Source: a bacterium (GTDB lineage Bacteria; BMS3Abin14). From it: 12,203 bases of DNA. The DNA lies in NCBI GenBank assembly GCA_029210545.1, contig JARGFV010000080.1:1-12203 (forward strand). Direction: 5' to 3'. Within the stretch, counting starts at the first letter, position 1, and each line of letters opens with the position of its first letter. This document shows, piece by piece, positions 6,977 to 12,203 of the stretch. The notes under the pieces were generated by a model that was given only the letters and a program-made list of their open reading frames with translations, had not been told where the DNA came from and searched no databases. A program made the position numbers and the translations under genes.

Positions 6977-7449
6977 GACAGATCGACGATAAACAGCGGC
7001 TGACCGTACTCGACCGGCTGGGCGTTTTCTACCAGGATCGAAGAGACTTTGCCCGAGACCTCGCACTCGATCTCGTTCATGATCTTCATGGCCTCGACGA
7101 TGCACATCACTGTGCCCTTGCTTACATTGGTGCCGACCTCAACGTAGGGCGGGGATTCCGGGCCCGGGGCCCTGTAGAAGGTCCCCACGATGGGAGAAGT
7201 GACGAGGAACTGGTTCACGCCCACGGCCAGGGTGTCGCCCGCGGCAGCGGGAACATCGCCAGGTGCGGCCTGCGCCGGGCGGGCGGATGCCTCCTGGAAA
7301 GGAAGCTCACGAGTCCTGCCAACCGCCGTTTCCTCCAGGACACCCCCTTTCCTGACCCGGATCCGGGTATCCCCCCTCTGGAGGGTAAAATCCTGGACCC
7401 CGTACCTTTCAACAAGTTTCAGGATCTCCCTGATCTCCTTGATATCCAT
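6973..7449 (-). CDS. accB: Acetyl-CoA carboxylase, biotin carboxyl carrier protein
   Basis: AccB carries the covalently bound biotin that shuttles the carboxyl group from AccC to the carboxyltransferase. The protein is 158 residues. An N-terminal helical domain ([17 protein letters not shown]) is followed by an Ala/Pro-rich linker (about 52-72) and a biotinyl domain (about 82-158). The biotin attachment motif is EAMKIM, with K122 as acceptor. I chose ATG 7449 over the in-frame GTG 7458 because AGGAG (about 7458-7462) lies 8 nt before the ATG but would abut the GTG. That ribosome site overlaps the TAG stop of efp. The 3' end overlaps accC by 4 nt. Confidence 0.95.
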   Translation of the reverse strand: MDIKEIREILKLVERYGVQDFTLQRGDTRIRVRKGGVLEETAVGRTRELPFQEASARPAQAAPGDVPAAAGDTLAVGVNQFLVTSPIVGTFYRAPGPESPPYVEVGTNVSKGTVMCIVEAMKIMNEIECEVSGKVSSILVENAQPVEYGQPLFIVDLS

Positions 7450-7460
7450 CTGCTGCACTC

Positions 7461-8021
7461 CTATCTGACGCGTTCGATATAATCGCCAGTGCGCGTATCG
7501 ATCTTGACGACATCCCCCTCGTTGAGGAAAAGGGGAACGTTGATGACGGCTCCCGTCTCCAGCTTGACCGGTTTGGTGGCGCCGGTGGCCGTATCTCCCT
7601 TGGCGCCGGGCTCAGCCTCTTCAATGACCAGTTCCACGAAGATGGGCAGCTCCACACCCACCGGTTTACCGTTGTAAAATTGGACGTTCACCTCGAGCTG
7701 TTCCTTCAAAAACCCGGTGATGTCACCCAGATCCCCCGAGGTGATGAGGGTCTGATCGTAGGTGCCGGTATCCATGAAGTGAAAACCGCCATCGTCGCTG
7801 TAAAGGAACTGCATGGTCTTCTCTTCAAAATCCGGCCTTTTCAGCTTCTCCCCGGACCTGAACGTCCTGTCCAGCACGTTTCCGGAAATGAGGCTCTTCA
7901 GCTTCGTTCGTACGAACGCCCCTCCCTTGCCCGGCTTGACGTGCTGGAACTCCACGATAATGTACGGTTCCCCGTCCATCTCGACCTTCATACCCCTTTT
8001 GAACTGATTGGTGCTGATCAA
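7461..8021 (-). CDS. efp: Translation elongation factor P
   Basis: EF-P binds the ribosome between the P and E sites and rescues stalling at consecutive prolines. The 186-residue protein has the family's three-domain length, opens with [13 protein letters not shown], and shows the domain-I loop KPGKGGAF, in which K32 is the lysine that is modified in many bacteria. No modification enzyme (epmA, epmB) is encoded in the window. The start is TTG at 8021, matching the usual N-terminus (MISTNQF). It is supported by a strong GAGGAGGAG 5 nt upstream and overlaps the aroQ stop by 4 nt (TTGA). The Pro-rich stretches in the two TPR proteins nearby are possible EF-P-sensitive targets, which is inference. 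Confidence 0.96.
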   Translation of the reverse strand: MISTNQFKRGMKVEMDGEPYIIVEFQHVKPGKGGAFVRTKLKSLISGNVLDRTFRSGEKLKRPDFEEKTMQFLYSDDGGFHFMDTGTYDQTLITSGDLGDITGFLKEQLEVNVQFYNGKPVGVELPIFVELVIEEAEPGAKGDTATGATKPVKLETGAVINVPLFLNEGDVVKIDTRTGDYIERVR

Positions 8022-8488
8022 GACAACTCCTCCTCTGAGCCGGGACGGTCAGCGGCCAGGAGGTCCAGGGCCCCAAGGAGGGCTAACCGGTACCCCACAG
8101 GCCCGAACCCCATGACGATGCCGGAGGCGACGTCCGAAACGAGGGAACGGCTGCGGAATTCCTCCCTGGCATGGATGTTTGAAATATGGATCTCGAAAAA
8201 AGGCAGTCCCGCCGCTAACAGGGCATCGCGGATCGCCACGCTGGTGTGCGTAAAGGCGGCAGGGTTGATGACCAGCGCACGAAAACCGGCCCCGGGAGCC
8301 CGCTGGATCCGTTCGACGATCTCACCTTCGTGGTTGGACTGGAAAGTCTCCACATGGACCCCATGCCCGCGCCCGAAATCGACGAGGCCGGAATCGATCT
8401 CCTCCAGCGTCATGACCCCGTAATGATCCGTTTCCCGGCTTCCGAGAAGGTTAAGGTTGGGGCCGTGGATAACGAGGATACGTGTCAT
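8018..8488 (-). CDS. aroQ: Type II 3-dehydroquinate dehydratase
   Basis: AroQ converts 3-dehydroquinate to 3-dehydroshikimate (shikimate pathway step 3) as a dodecameric cytoplasmic enzyme. The 156-residue protein has the family motifs: GPNLNLLG (9-16), the catalytic Tyr 23 in the flexible lid loop, FQSNHEGEIV (49-58), INPAAFTHTSVAIRDAL (74-90) and EIHISNIHAREEFR (99-112) with His 101 as general acid. The usual Gly-Tyr in the third motif is Ala-Phe here, a tolerated variant. The ATG overlaps the stop of the Roadblock gene by 4 nt (ATGA), and AAGGA lies 6 nt upstream. The last codons (SEEELS) double as the ribosome site of efp. Its pathway partner aroB lies upstream at 10681-11772. Confidence 0.97.
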   Translation of the reverse strand: MTRILVIHGPNLNLLGSRETDHYGVMTLEEIDSGLVDFGRGHGVHVETFQSNHEGEIVERIQRAPGAGFRALVINPAAFTHTSVAIRDALLAAGLPFFEIHISNIHAREEFRSRSLVSDVASGIVMGFGPVGYRLALLGALDLLAADRPGSEEELS

Positions 8489-8844
8489 GTAAATTCCTTG
8501 ATGAGGCGGGGAGCAGCCAGTTTCATCAGGTATCTTGCTTTCCCGCGGTTACCATCCGGGCCGAGGACCACAGCGATAAAATATTCGTCTGTGACCAGGC
8601 GCAGGATGAACGTGCTGTTCCGGGTGCTGATGAACACCTCCTCAACCTGACCGGCCGAAAGGGAGACGGAAGCTTTCTGTATGCTCTTGATGGCTGATGC
8701 GTACTCGATACCCACCGTCTGGATATTGCACGATTCGTCCACGAGATGCTCGCCAATGGCGATACCGTCCATCCCCATGATGACGGCGCCCATGAGCCCG
8801 TCGGACCGCTGTGCTATATCCGTCAGTATTTCGTCAAAGATCAT
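8485..8844 (-). CDS. Roadblock/LC7-domain protein (MglB-like)
   Basis: From ATG 8844 this is a 119-residue single-domain protein with the Roadblock/LC7 fold pattern: an N-terminal helix (IFDEILTDIAQRSDG), the strand pair GAVIMGMDGIAIGEHL, a long central helix (YASAIKSIQKASVSL) and later strands VEEVFISTRNSTFILRLV and YFIAVVLGPDGNRGKARYLM. Such proteins dimerise and regulate small Ras-like GTPases; MglB acts on MglA in Myxococcus polarity. No MglA-like GTPase is visible in the window. The frame is open to 8877, but ATG 8844 overlaps the upstream TPR gene's stop by 4 nt (ATGA) and has AAAGGATG upstream, so it is preferred. The tight coupling to the TPR gene suggests a functional pair. The partner and process are unknown. 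Confidence 0.85.
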   Translation of the reverse strand: MIFDEILTDIAQRSDGLMGAVIMGMDGIAIGEHLVDESCNIQTVGIEYASAIKSIQKASVSLSAGQVEEVFISTRNSTFILRLVTDEYFIAVVLGPDGNRGKARYLMKLAAPRLIKEFT

Positions 8845-10376
8845 TTCTGTTTCATCCTTTCCGCATTCTCGAGCCACCGCCCCAGGGTCTCGCTCATCTT
8901 GTTTCCAGGGGCAGCCGCCTCCCTGGCGGCCATCGGCTCCGTTACAGGCGCAGGTGCCGTCGCGGCCACCGGTGCGGCGGCCGGCTCCGGAACCCCTGGG
9001 ACCGCATCTGAGACCAGTTGAGCCTGCGGGGGAGCAGGGGGGGGATGAATTACAGTCACAGTCTCCGTCTCAGTCACGGGCTGAGTGACGGTCACAGGCT
9101 TTTCGATGAACGGTGGGGGCTGAACTGCAGGCTGCTCCTCCATCATCTCTTCCAGTGCCGAGATCTTCAGCTCGATGACCTCATCCCCCGGCCTTTCCTG
9201 GAGGATCTGCCTGTAGATCTCCAGTGCCTTGTCCGTAAGTCCCTGTTGAGCGTAAAGGTCCGCGAGGGTCTCCGTCGAGATGGCGCCGCCGGTCGCTGAA
9301 GCGTCCAGTGAGGGCGGCGACTGTGGGACCGGCTCGGACGTTTGCCGCGCCAGATCCAGATCCAGGGCCGGTTCCTGTTCCGGCTCCCGGAAGATCATTG
9401 CCGGCTCGGGAATCGAGAGGAGGTCGGGGGCCGGAGGCGCCGGCCGGGTCTCCATAACAGTCTCGTTCACCGTCTCAGTCTCCGTCACAGAAACGATCTC
9501 GTCGGCATCAGGTGGCGGCTGAACTGATGACGGGGCTTCGGGTACCGTCCCGGGGATCACCTCTTCAGCCAGACTGGCCTCGGCCAGATTTTCTCCCTCC
9601 TCCATGAAGGCGGCGATCTGGGGATCGAACTGATCGATGTCGTCCACATCGTCCACCTGGAAAACTCCGCCCTCCTCCTCAATCAGGTCAACATCAATCT
9701 CGTCGACATCGTCCTCGGGAACGTCAATGACAGCCTCATCCGCTATCATTGGACCTTCAGCGACGGGGGTTTTAACGACAGTTACCGGGCGGACGGCAAC
9801 CGGGTCCGTGGTGACGTCCTGGCCTTCCGGGGAGAAAGAGAAGGTCTCCTCGGTCGGCAGGGGGTCGAGTTCGACGCCGTCTACCGTAGTGGGCTTTTGC
9901 TCGTAGGTGACAAGGTGTCCTTCTCCATCCCCCCTGCCCGATCCCGCCTCGAACTCCATCTTCCTGGGAGGCTCCGCCTTCTTCTTCATCTCCTCCAGGA
10001 TCAGGGCCACTTCCTGATCTTCGGGACTGAGAAAGTTGGCTGCCTCCAGAGCCCGAAGCGCTCCCTGGATGTCTCCCTTGTCCCTGAGAGCCTTACCCAG
10101 GAACTTTTGCCCCAGGTAGTTTTCAGGGCTGTCGGCTACGGTCTTCCGAAGGACATCCACCGCGGGGTCAAGTTCCCGGCTCTCGTAGAGGGCTCTGCCC
10201 AGAACGAGCAGACCGCCGCTGTAACCCGGGTGGACTTCCAGTCCCGCTCTTGCGGTCCGGATGGCGTCATCCAGGCGTCCCGCCTTTCGGTAGGCTTCAG
10301 CCAGAGGGGCAAACGCCCTGGATTCAGGGTCATCGGCCAGCATCCGTTCGTATCGCTGAATATCATCTTCGCTCAT
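8841..10376 (-). CDS. TPR protein with long acidic Pro/Val/Thr-rich linker
   Basis: The protein has 511 residues and no signal peptide or membrane helix. N-terminal tetratricopeptide repeats cover about residues 5-130 (ESRAFAPLAEAYRKAGRLDDAI; GYSGGLLVLGRALYESREL). A long acidic and Pro-rich segment follows (about 135-365), with runs such as DDVDEIDVDLIEEE. One isolated TPR module (368-405, TLADLYAQQGLTDKALEIY) closely resembles modules in the 923-residue protein. Two VTETETV linkers flank it. The chain ends in a short amphipathic helix (SETLGRWLENAERMKQK). The ATG at 10376 has GGAGG 6 nt upstream. It is the first gene of the operon and overlaps the Roadblock gene by 4 nt. A scaffold role with the Roadblock protein is inferred from coupling only. 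Confidence 0.8.
   Translation of the reverse strand: MSEDDIQRYERMLADDPESRAFAPLAEAYRKAGRLDDAIRTARAGLEVHPGYSGGLLVLGRALYESRELDPAVDVLRKTVADSPENYLGQKFLGKALRDKGDIQGALRALEAANFLSPEDQEVALILEEMKKKAEPPRKMEFEAGSGRGDGEGHLVTYEQKPTTVDGVELDPLPTEETFSFSPEGQDVTTDPVAVRPVTVVKTPVAEGPMIADEAVIDVPEDDVDEIDVDLIEEEGGVFQVDDVDDIDQFDPQIAAFMEEGENLAEASLAEEVIPGTVPEAPSSVQPPPDADEIVSVTETETVNETVMETRPAPPAPDLLSIPEPAMIFREPEQEPALDLDLARQTSEPVPQSPPSLDASATGGAISTETLADLYAQQGLTDKALEIYRQILQERPGDEVIELKISALEEMMEEQPAVQPPPFIEKPVTVTQPVTETETVTVIHPPPAPPQAQLVSDAVPGVPEPAAAPVAATAPAPVTEPMAAREAAAPGNKMSETLGRWLENAERMKQK
9030..9098 (-). repeat. Val/Thr/Glu/Pro linker repeat, copy 2 (in the TPR gene)
   Basis: This encodes residues 427-449 of the 511-residue TPR protein: VTETETVTV followed by a proline cluster (PPPAPP). 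A related segment lies at 9426-9494. The DNA is correspondingly repetitive (GTCTCAGTCACG-like units). It probably forms an extended linker on the C-terminal side of the isolated TPR module. Confidence 0.5.
9426..9494 (-). repeat. Val/Thr/Glu/Pro linker repeat, copy 1 (in the TPR gene)
   Basis: This encodes residues 295-317 of the TPR protein: VSVTETETVNETV and then RPAPPAP. It parallels 9030-9098 in both the VTETETV core and the proline cluster that follows. The two copies flank the isolated TPR module at residues 368-405. Confidence 0.5.
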
Positions 10377-10474
10377 GGCAGACCTCCCCCTCCTGTACTC
10401 TCACGGCATTACCCGATTGGGAATAAAAATTAAAAATTGATGACTTCGCAAAAAATCTCAATGGTATTCTTTTG

Positions 10475-10503
10475 ATGCTATGGGAATTGACGTATCAAGT
10501 CAA
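10475..10503 (-). promoter_or_regulatory. Candidate sigma-70 promoter of the TPR-Roadblock-aroQ-efp-accBC operon
   Basis: On the minus strand TTGACT (10503-10498), a 17-bp spacer and TAGCAT (10480-10475) match five and four of six consensus bases. Transcription would begin near 10467 and leave a leader of about 90 nt before the ATG at 10376. An 11-bp inverted repeat lies immediately upstream (10506-10552) and could bind a regulator. Confidence 0.45.
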
Positions 10504-10587
10504 TCACCCGAAATCCACTGGAACACAATTCATCCCCCGGCGGATTTCGGGTCCGGGAACAGGAAGAGGAAGAGGAAGGCGGAATGT

Positions 10588-10620
10588 GGATCCTCCTTCG
10601 CTAAAGCTATGGAGGACAAG
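10588..10620. repeat. Dispersed-type intergenic repeat (TTCGCTAAAGCTATGGAGGA)
   Basis: TCCTCC (10591-10596) pairs with GGAGGA (10611-10616) around a loop TTCGCTAAAGCTAT. From memory, very similar sequences recur in intergenic regions of many environmental bacterial genomes and give spurious peptides of the form SFAKAxED. Only one copy is in this window, so repeat status is knowledge-based, not shown here. Confidence 0.35.
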
Positions 10621-10680
10621 AGGTGGAAGAGACCGTTTGAACCTTGTCTTTCTTCCCTATTCCCTGCCCCCTACTCCCTG

Positions 10681-11772
10681 TCATTTCTCCTCCTGCCAGT
10701 CTTTTTTCCACTCCTTGAGCGCTCTTAACAAAGCTGCCGGATCTTCCAGCGGGACGATCCGGTGCTGACCGATCCCGCTGACGAGGACAGCATGCACGGA
10801 ACTGCCCACGCTTTTTTTATCTCTGCTCAGGTACAATGCTGCCTCATCGGGTATCGTTACTTCAGGAGTGGGGATACGGCGAAGGAGGGCGGAGGCCCTC
10901 GCATACTGCTCCTCAGGCAGTGAACACAGGTCGACCGAAAGCCGCAGGGCGGCGCCCATTCCCAGAAGAACCGCTTCGCCGTGACGCATGACCCCGAAAC
11001 CCAGTGAAGCCTCGATGACATGGGCCAGGGTGTGTCCGAAGTTCAGCACCCTCCTGAGACCCGTTTCCCTCTCGTCCAGCTCGACAACTTCCGCTTTGCG
11101 GGCGCAGGCAGCCGCGACAATGCGGGCCACATCCAGTCCTCCGCCAGGGGAAAGGTCGTCAACCGACTCCATGTAGCGGAAAAGCTCCTCGTCAAGCGCG
11201 ATGGCGATCTTGACCACTTCAGCCAGCCCTGAGTCCCAGTCCCGGGTCTCGAGGGTGGAAAGGCACGGAGTCTCGGCGAACACGGCCTCGGGCTGGTAGA
11301 AGGTACCCACGAGGTTCTTCCCCTCCGGGATGTTGATCCCGGTCTTGCCCCCGACGCTGCTGTCCACCATGGCGAGAAGTGTCGTGGGCATCTGCACGAA
11401 ACGGACACCCCGCAGGTACACCGACGCCGCGAAACCCGCCAGGTCCCCCACGACACCTCCCCCGAGGGCAAGGACAAGGGACCCTCTGTCCATGTCGGAA
11501 GCGGCCATGGTCCGGCACAGCGCCTCGACCTTCTCAAAGGACTTGCTTGGCTCACCTTCAGGGACGACGTACCGCAGGACCCTGACGCCTCCGCGCACCA
11601 GCATCCCGTGAACAGTCTCCCCGTAAAGGGAATCCACACGCTCATCGGTGACCATGATCACGCCGGTTGGAAGCGAGGCTGCCAGATGAGGAACCAGACC
11701 GTCCCAACTCCCGGGTCCGATCTGGATGGAATAGGACCTGTCATCGAGACCGACATTTACAATCTGGACCAT
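10681..11772 (-). CDS. aroB: 3-dehydroquinate synthase
   Basis: AroB uses NAD+ and a divalent metal (Zn or Co) to cyclise DAHP to 3-dehydroquinate, shikimate pathway step 2, in the cytoplasm. The 363-residue protein matches E. coli AroB in length. It shows the NAD-binding GGGVVGDLAGF (104-114) and the substrate loop SSVGGKTGIN (138-147). The metal ligands are E185 (AEVVK), H247 (NFGHTLAH) and H264 (MRHGEAV). The last residues (KEWKKDWQEEK) are charged and species-specific. The ATG at 11772 has AGGAGG 8 nt upstream. It reads toward the operon containing aroQ, 304 bp away, and may be transcribed separately. aroK, often next to aroB, is absent. Confidence 0.97.
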   Translation of the reverse strand: MVQIVNVGLDDRSYSIQIGPGSWDGLVPHLAASLPTGVIMVTDERVDSLYGETVHGMLVRGGVRVLRYVVPEGEPSKSFEKVEALCRTMAASDMDRGSLVLALGGGVVGDLAGFAASVYLRGVRFVQMPTTLLAMVDSSVGGKTGINIPEGKNLVGTFYQPEAVFAETPCLSTLETRDWDSGLAEVVKIAIALDEELFRYMESVDDLSPGGGLDVARIVAAACARKAEVVELDERETGLRRVLNFGHTLAHVIEASLGFGVMRHGEAVLLGMGAALRLSVDLCSLPEEQYARASALLRRIPTPEVTIPDEAALYLSRDKKSVGSSVHAVLVSGIGQHRIVPLEDPAALLRALKEWKKDWQEEK

Positions 11773-11843
11773 CTACCTTGCCTCCTGTCAAACGAATGAG
11801 TTCCTCGGCTGTCTGTGCCGGGGTCTACTCATCTGTTTTGACG

Positions 11844-11866
11844 AAAAACCGCCCGAGTTGGGCGGT
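11844..11866 (-). terminator. Intrinsic terminator upstream of aroB
   Basis: On the minus strand ACCGCCC (11866-11860), a 5-nt loop, GGGCGGT (11854-11848) and a T-run of five (11848-11844) form a compact Rho-independent terminator 72 bp before the aroB start. It could end a gene lying to the right of the window, or act as an attenuator in an aroB leader. Confidence 0.65.
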
Positions 11867-11990
11867 CAGCGGTCTGCCGACGGTGCTCTTTCACAAATCC
11901 TTGGATTTGGCGCCGGGTGCCCTGGTTCGTGAATACCCGGTCCTGCAATTCAAACTGTCTGAAGTCCTGACCCTCTTTATAAGCTGTAAA

Positions 11991-12019
11991 GTTGATGGAC
12001 TCGCCAAAAGTCCATCAAC
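11991..12019. repeat. 11-bp perfect hairpin with GTTGATGGACT arms
   Basis: GTTGATGGACT (11991-12001) pairs exactly with 12009-12019 around the loop CGCCAAA. Its loop plus right arm (CGCCAAAAGTCC) resembles stem B of the terminal repeats (GCGAAAAGTCC at 129-139), which suggests a related element. No T-run is adjacent. Confidence 0.7.
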
Positions 12020-12037
12020 GCGCCCCGCGCGGGGCGC
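12020..12037. repeat. 18-bp perfect GC palindrome
   Basis: GCGCCCCGCGCGGGGCGC is its own reverse complement (9-bp arms without a loop) and directly abuts the hairpin at 11991-12019. It could be a dyad protein-binding site or part of a compound palindromic element. Confidence 0.65.
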
Positions 12038-12052
12038 CCAAATCAATGGCAA

Positions 12053-12128
12053 GCCGCTCCTGGGAGAGGCGCCCGGATCGATGACCCGTGAAAACTGCCG
12101 CGCCTGGGAGCGGCGCCCGGATCGAATG
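12053..12128. repeat. Tandem 31/32-bp direct repeat, each copy a hairpin
   Basis: Copies at 12053-12083 and 12097-12128 (period 44 bp) differ by two substitutions and one inserted A. Each starts GCCGC(T/G)CCTGGGAG and ends GGCGCCCGGATCG. Within each copy GCCGCTCC-type and GGAGCGGC-type arms pair with one mismatch around TG. The sequence GTGAAAACT lies between the two copies. Confidence 0.7.
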
Positions 12129-12148
12129 CCAATGGCTGTGTGTTCGAT

Positions 12149-12203
12149 CCGTGAGGGAACCGAAAACCACGCTTTTCGGTTCCCGTTGAGCCAAAGTCTC
12201 GCA
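12149..12203. repeat. Two-stem palindromic repeat, copy 3 (cut by window end)
   Basis: The first 51 bases (12149-12199) are identical to 6-56. Stem A pairs 12155-12166 with 12173-12184 around the loop CCACGC, and the linker GTTGA and left arm of stem B follow. The right arm of stem B lies outside the window. Confidence 0.85.

Larger units (their letters stand above)
10377..10680. other. Intergenic region between aroB and the operon
   Basis: This 304-bp gap holds no supported gene. It contains a candidate promoter for the operon (10475-10503) and an 11-bp inverted repeat just upstream of it (ACCCGAAATCC, 10506-10516 with 10542-10552). There is a purine hexamer run (GGAAGA units, about 10560-10578) and a TCCTCC/GGAGGA hairpin-type repeat (10591-10616). 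I see no clear intrinsic terminator for aroB. Confidence 0.6.
11773..12203. other. Non-coding region upstream of aroB, rich in palindromes
   Basis: No gene is supported in these 431 bp. The region holds a minus-strand intrinsic terminator (11844-11866) and a 7-bp hairpin (CAAATCC 11894-11900 with GGATTTG 11903-11909). A 6-bp pair follows (CCGGGT 11913-11918 with ACCCGG 11935-11940), then the palindromes, direct repeats and terminal repeat listed separately. I found no convincing aroB promoter. Confidence 0.6.

Noticed and set aside
6005-7003. A 332-codon plus-strand open frame antisense to accC
   Set aside because: It mirrors the highly conserved accC frame in GC-rich DNA, has no recognisable domain, and its composition is that of an antisense shadow.
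6977-7105. N-terminal extension of AccC to 7105
   Set aside because: It lies wholly within accB, is Arg-rich and unlike the family N-terminus. GTG 6976 gives the standard 450-residue protein.
8845-8877. N-terminal extension of the Roadblock protein to 8877
   Set aside because: ATG 8844 forms the ATGA overlap seen at neighbouring junctions and has a ribosome site at proper distance. The extra 11 residues are not part of the fold.
10472-10768. Plus-strand open frames between aroB and the operon
   Set aside because: They overlap a promoter region, an intergenic repeat and the 3' end of aroB. They have no ribosome site or domain.
8018-11772. aroB and aroQ as one continuous aro operon
   Set aside because: A 304-bp gap with its own candidate promoter separates aroB from the TPR gene, so a single transcript is not demonstrated, though read-through is possible.

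Overview
The window reads as chromosomal DNA from a Gram-negative bacterium, most likely a deltaproteobacterial (Desulfobacterota-type) lineage. Coding DNA is roughly 58-60% GC by eye. The gene set aroB / TPR protein / Roadblock protein / aroQ / efp / accB / accC, plus an ExeA-like ATPase and a large acidic TPR protein, resembles arrangements I recall from Geobacter-like genomes. That assignment is inference from gene content and was not checked against a database.

Layout. (1) Bases 1-323 hold no gene but carry two tandem copies of a palindromic repeat; a further copy sits at the extreme right end (12149-12203). (2) 378-593 (-) is a small YdcH/DUF465 protein with its own near-consensus promoter and intrinsic terminator. 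(3) 594-972 is non-coding with two long perfect palindromes. (4) 973-1470 (+) is a probably 5'-truncated PAP2-type phosphatase gene, the only plus-strand gene. (5) 1488-2603 (-) is an ExeA/GspA-like AAA ATPase, and 2752-5523 (-) a 923-residue TPR protein, separated by an intrinsic terminator. (6) 5624-10376 (-) is a tightly packed operon in the order TPR protein, Roadblock/LC7 protein, aroQ, efp, accB, accC. Four of its junctions are 4-nt start/stop overlaps and the fifth has a Shine-Dalgarno overlapping a stop codon. (7) 10681-11772 (-) is aroB. (8) 11773-12203 is non-coding, with a terminator, several palindromes and tandem repeats.

How the genes fit together. aroB and aroQ encode steps 2 and 3 of the shikimate pathway. 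accB and accC supply the biotin carrier and biotin carboxylase of acetyl-CoA carboxylase, the entry to fatty-acid synthesis. efp relieves ribosome stalling at polyproline. The two TPR proteins share an acidic, Pro-rich architecture and a similar TPR module. Together with the Roadblock protein and the ExeA-like ATPase they look like scaffold or polarity/envelope factors attached to a housekeeping operon; that role is inference.

The metabolic core is ordinary. The parts most worth a second look are the structured repeat family at the two ends, whose stem shows compensatory base changes between copies; the palindromes at gene boundaries; and the TPR/Roadblock/ATPase set. I see no CRISPR array, tRNA, rRNA, transposase or phage gene.
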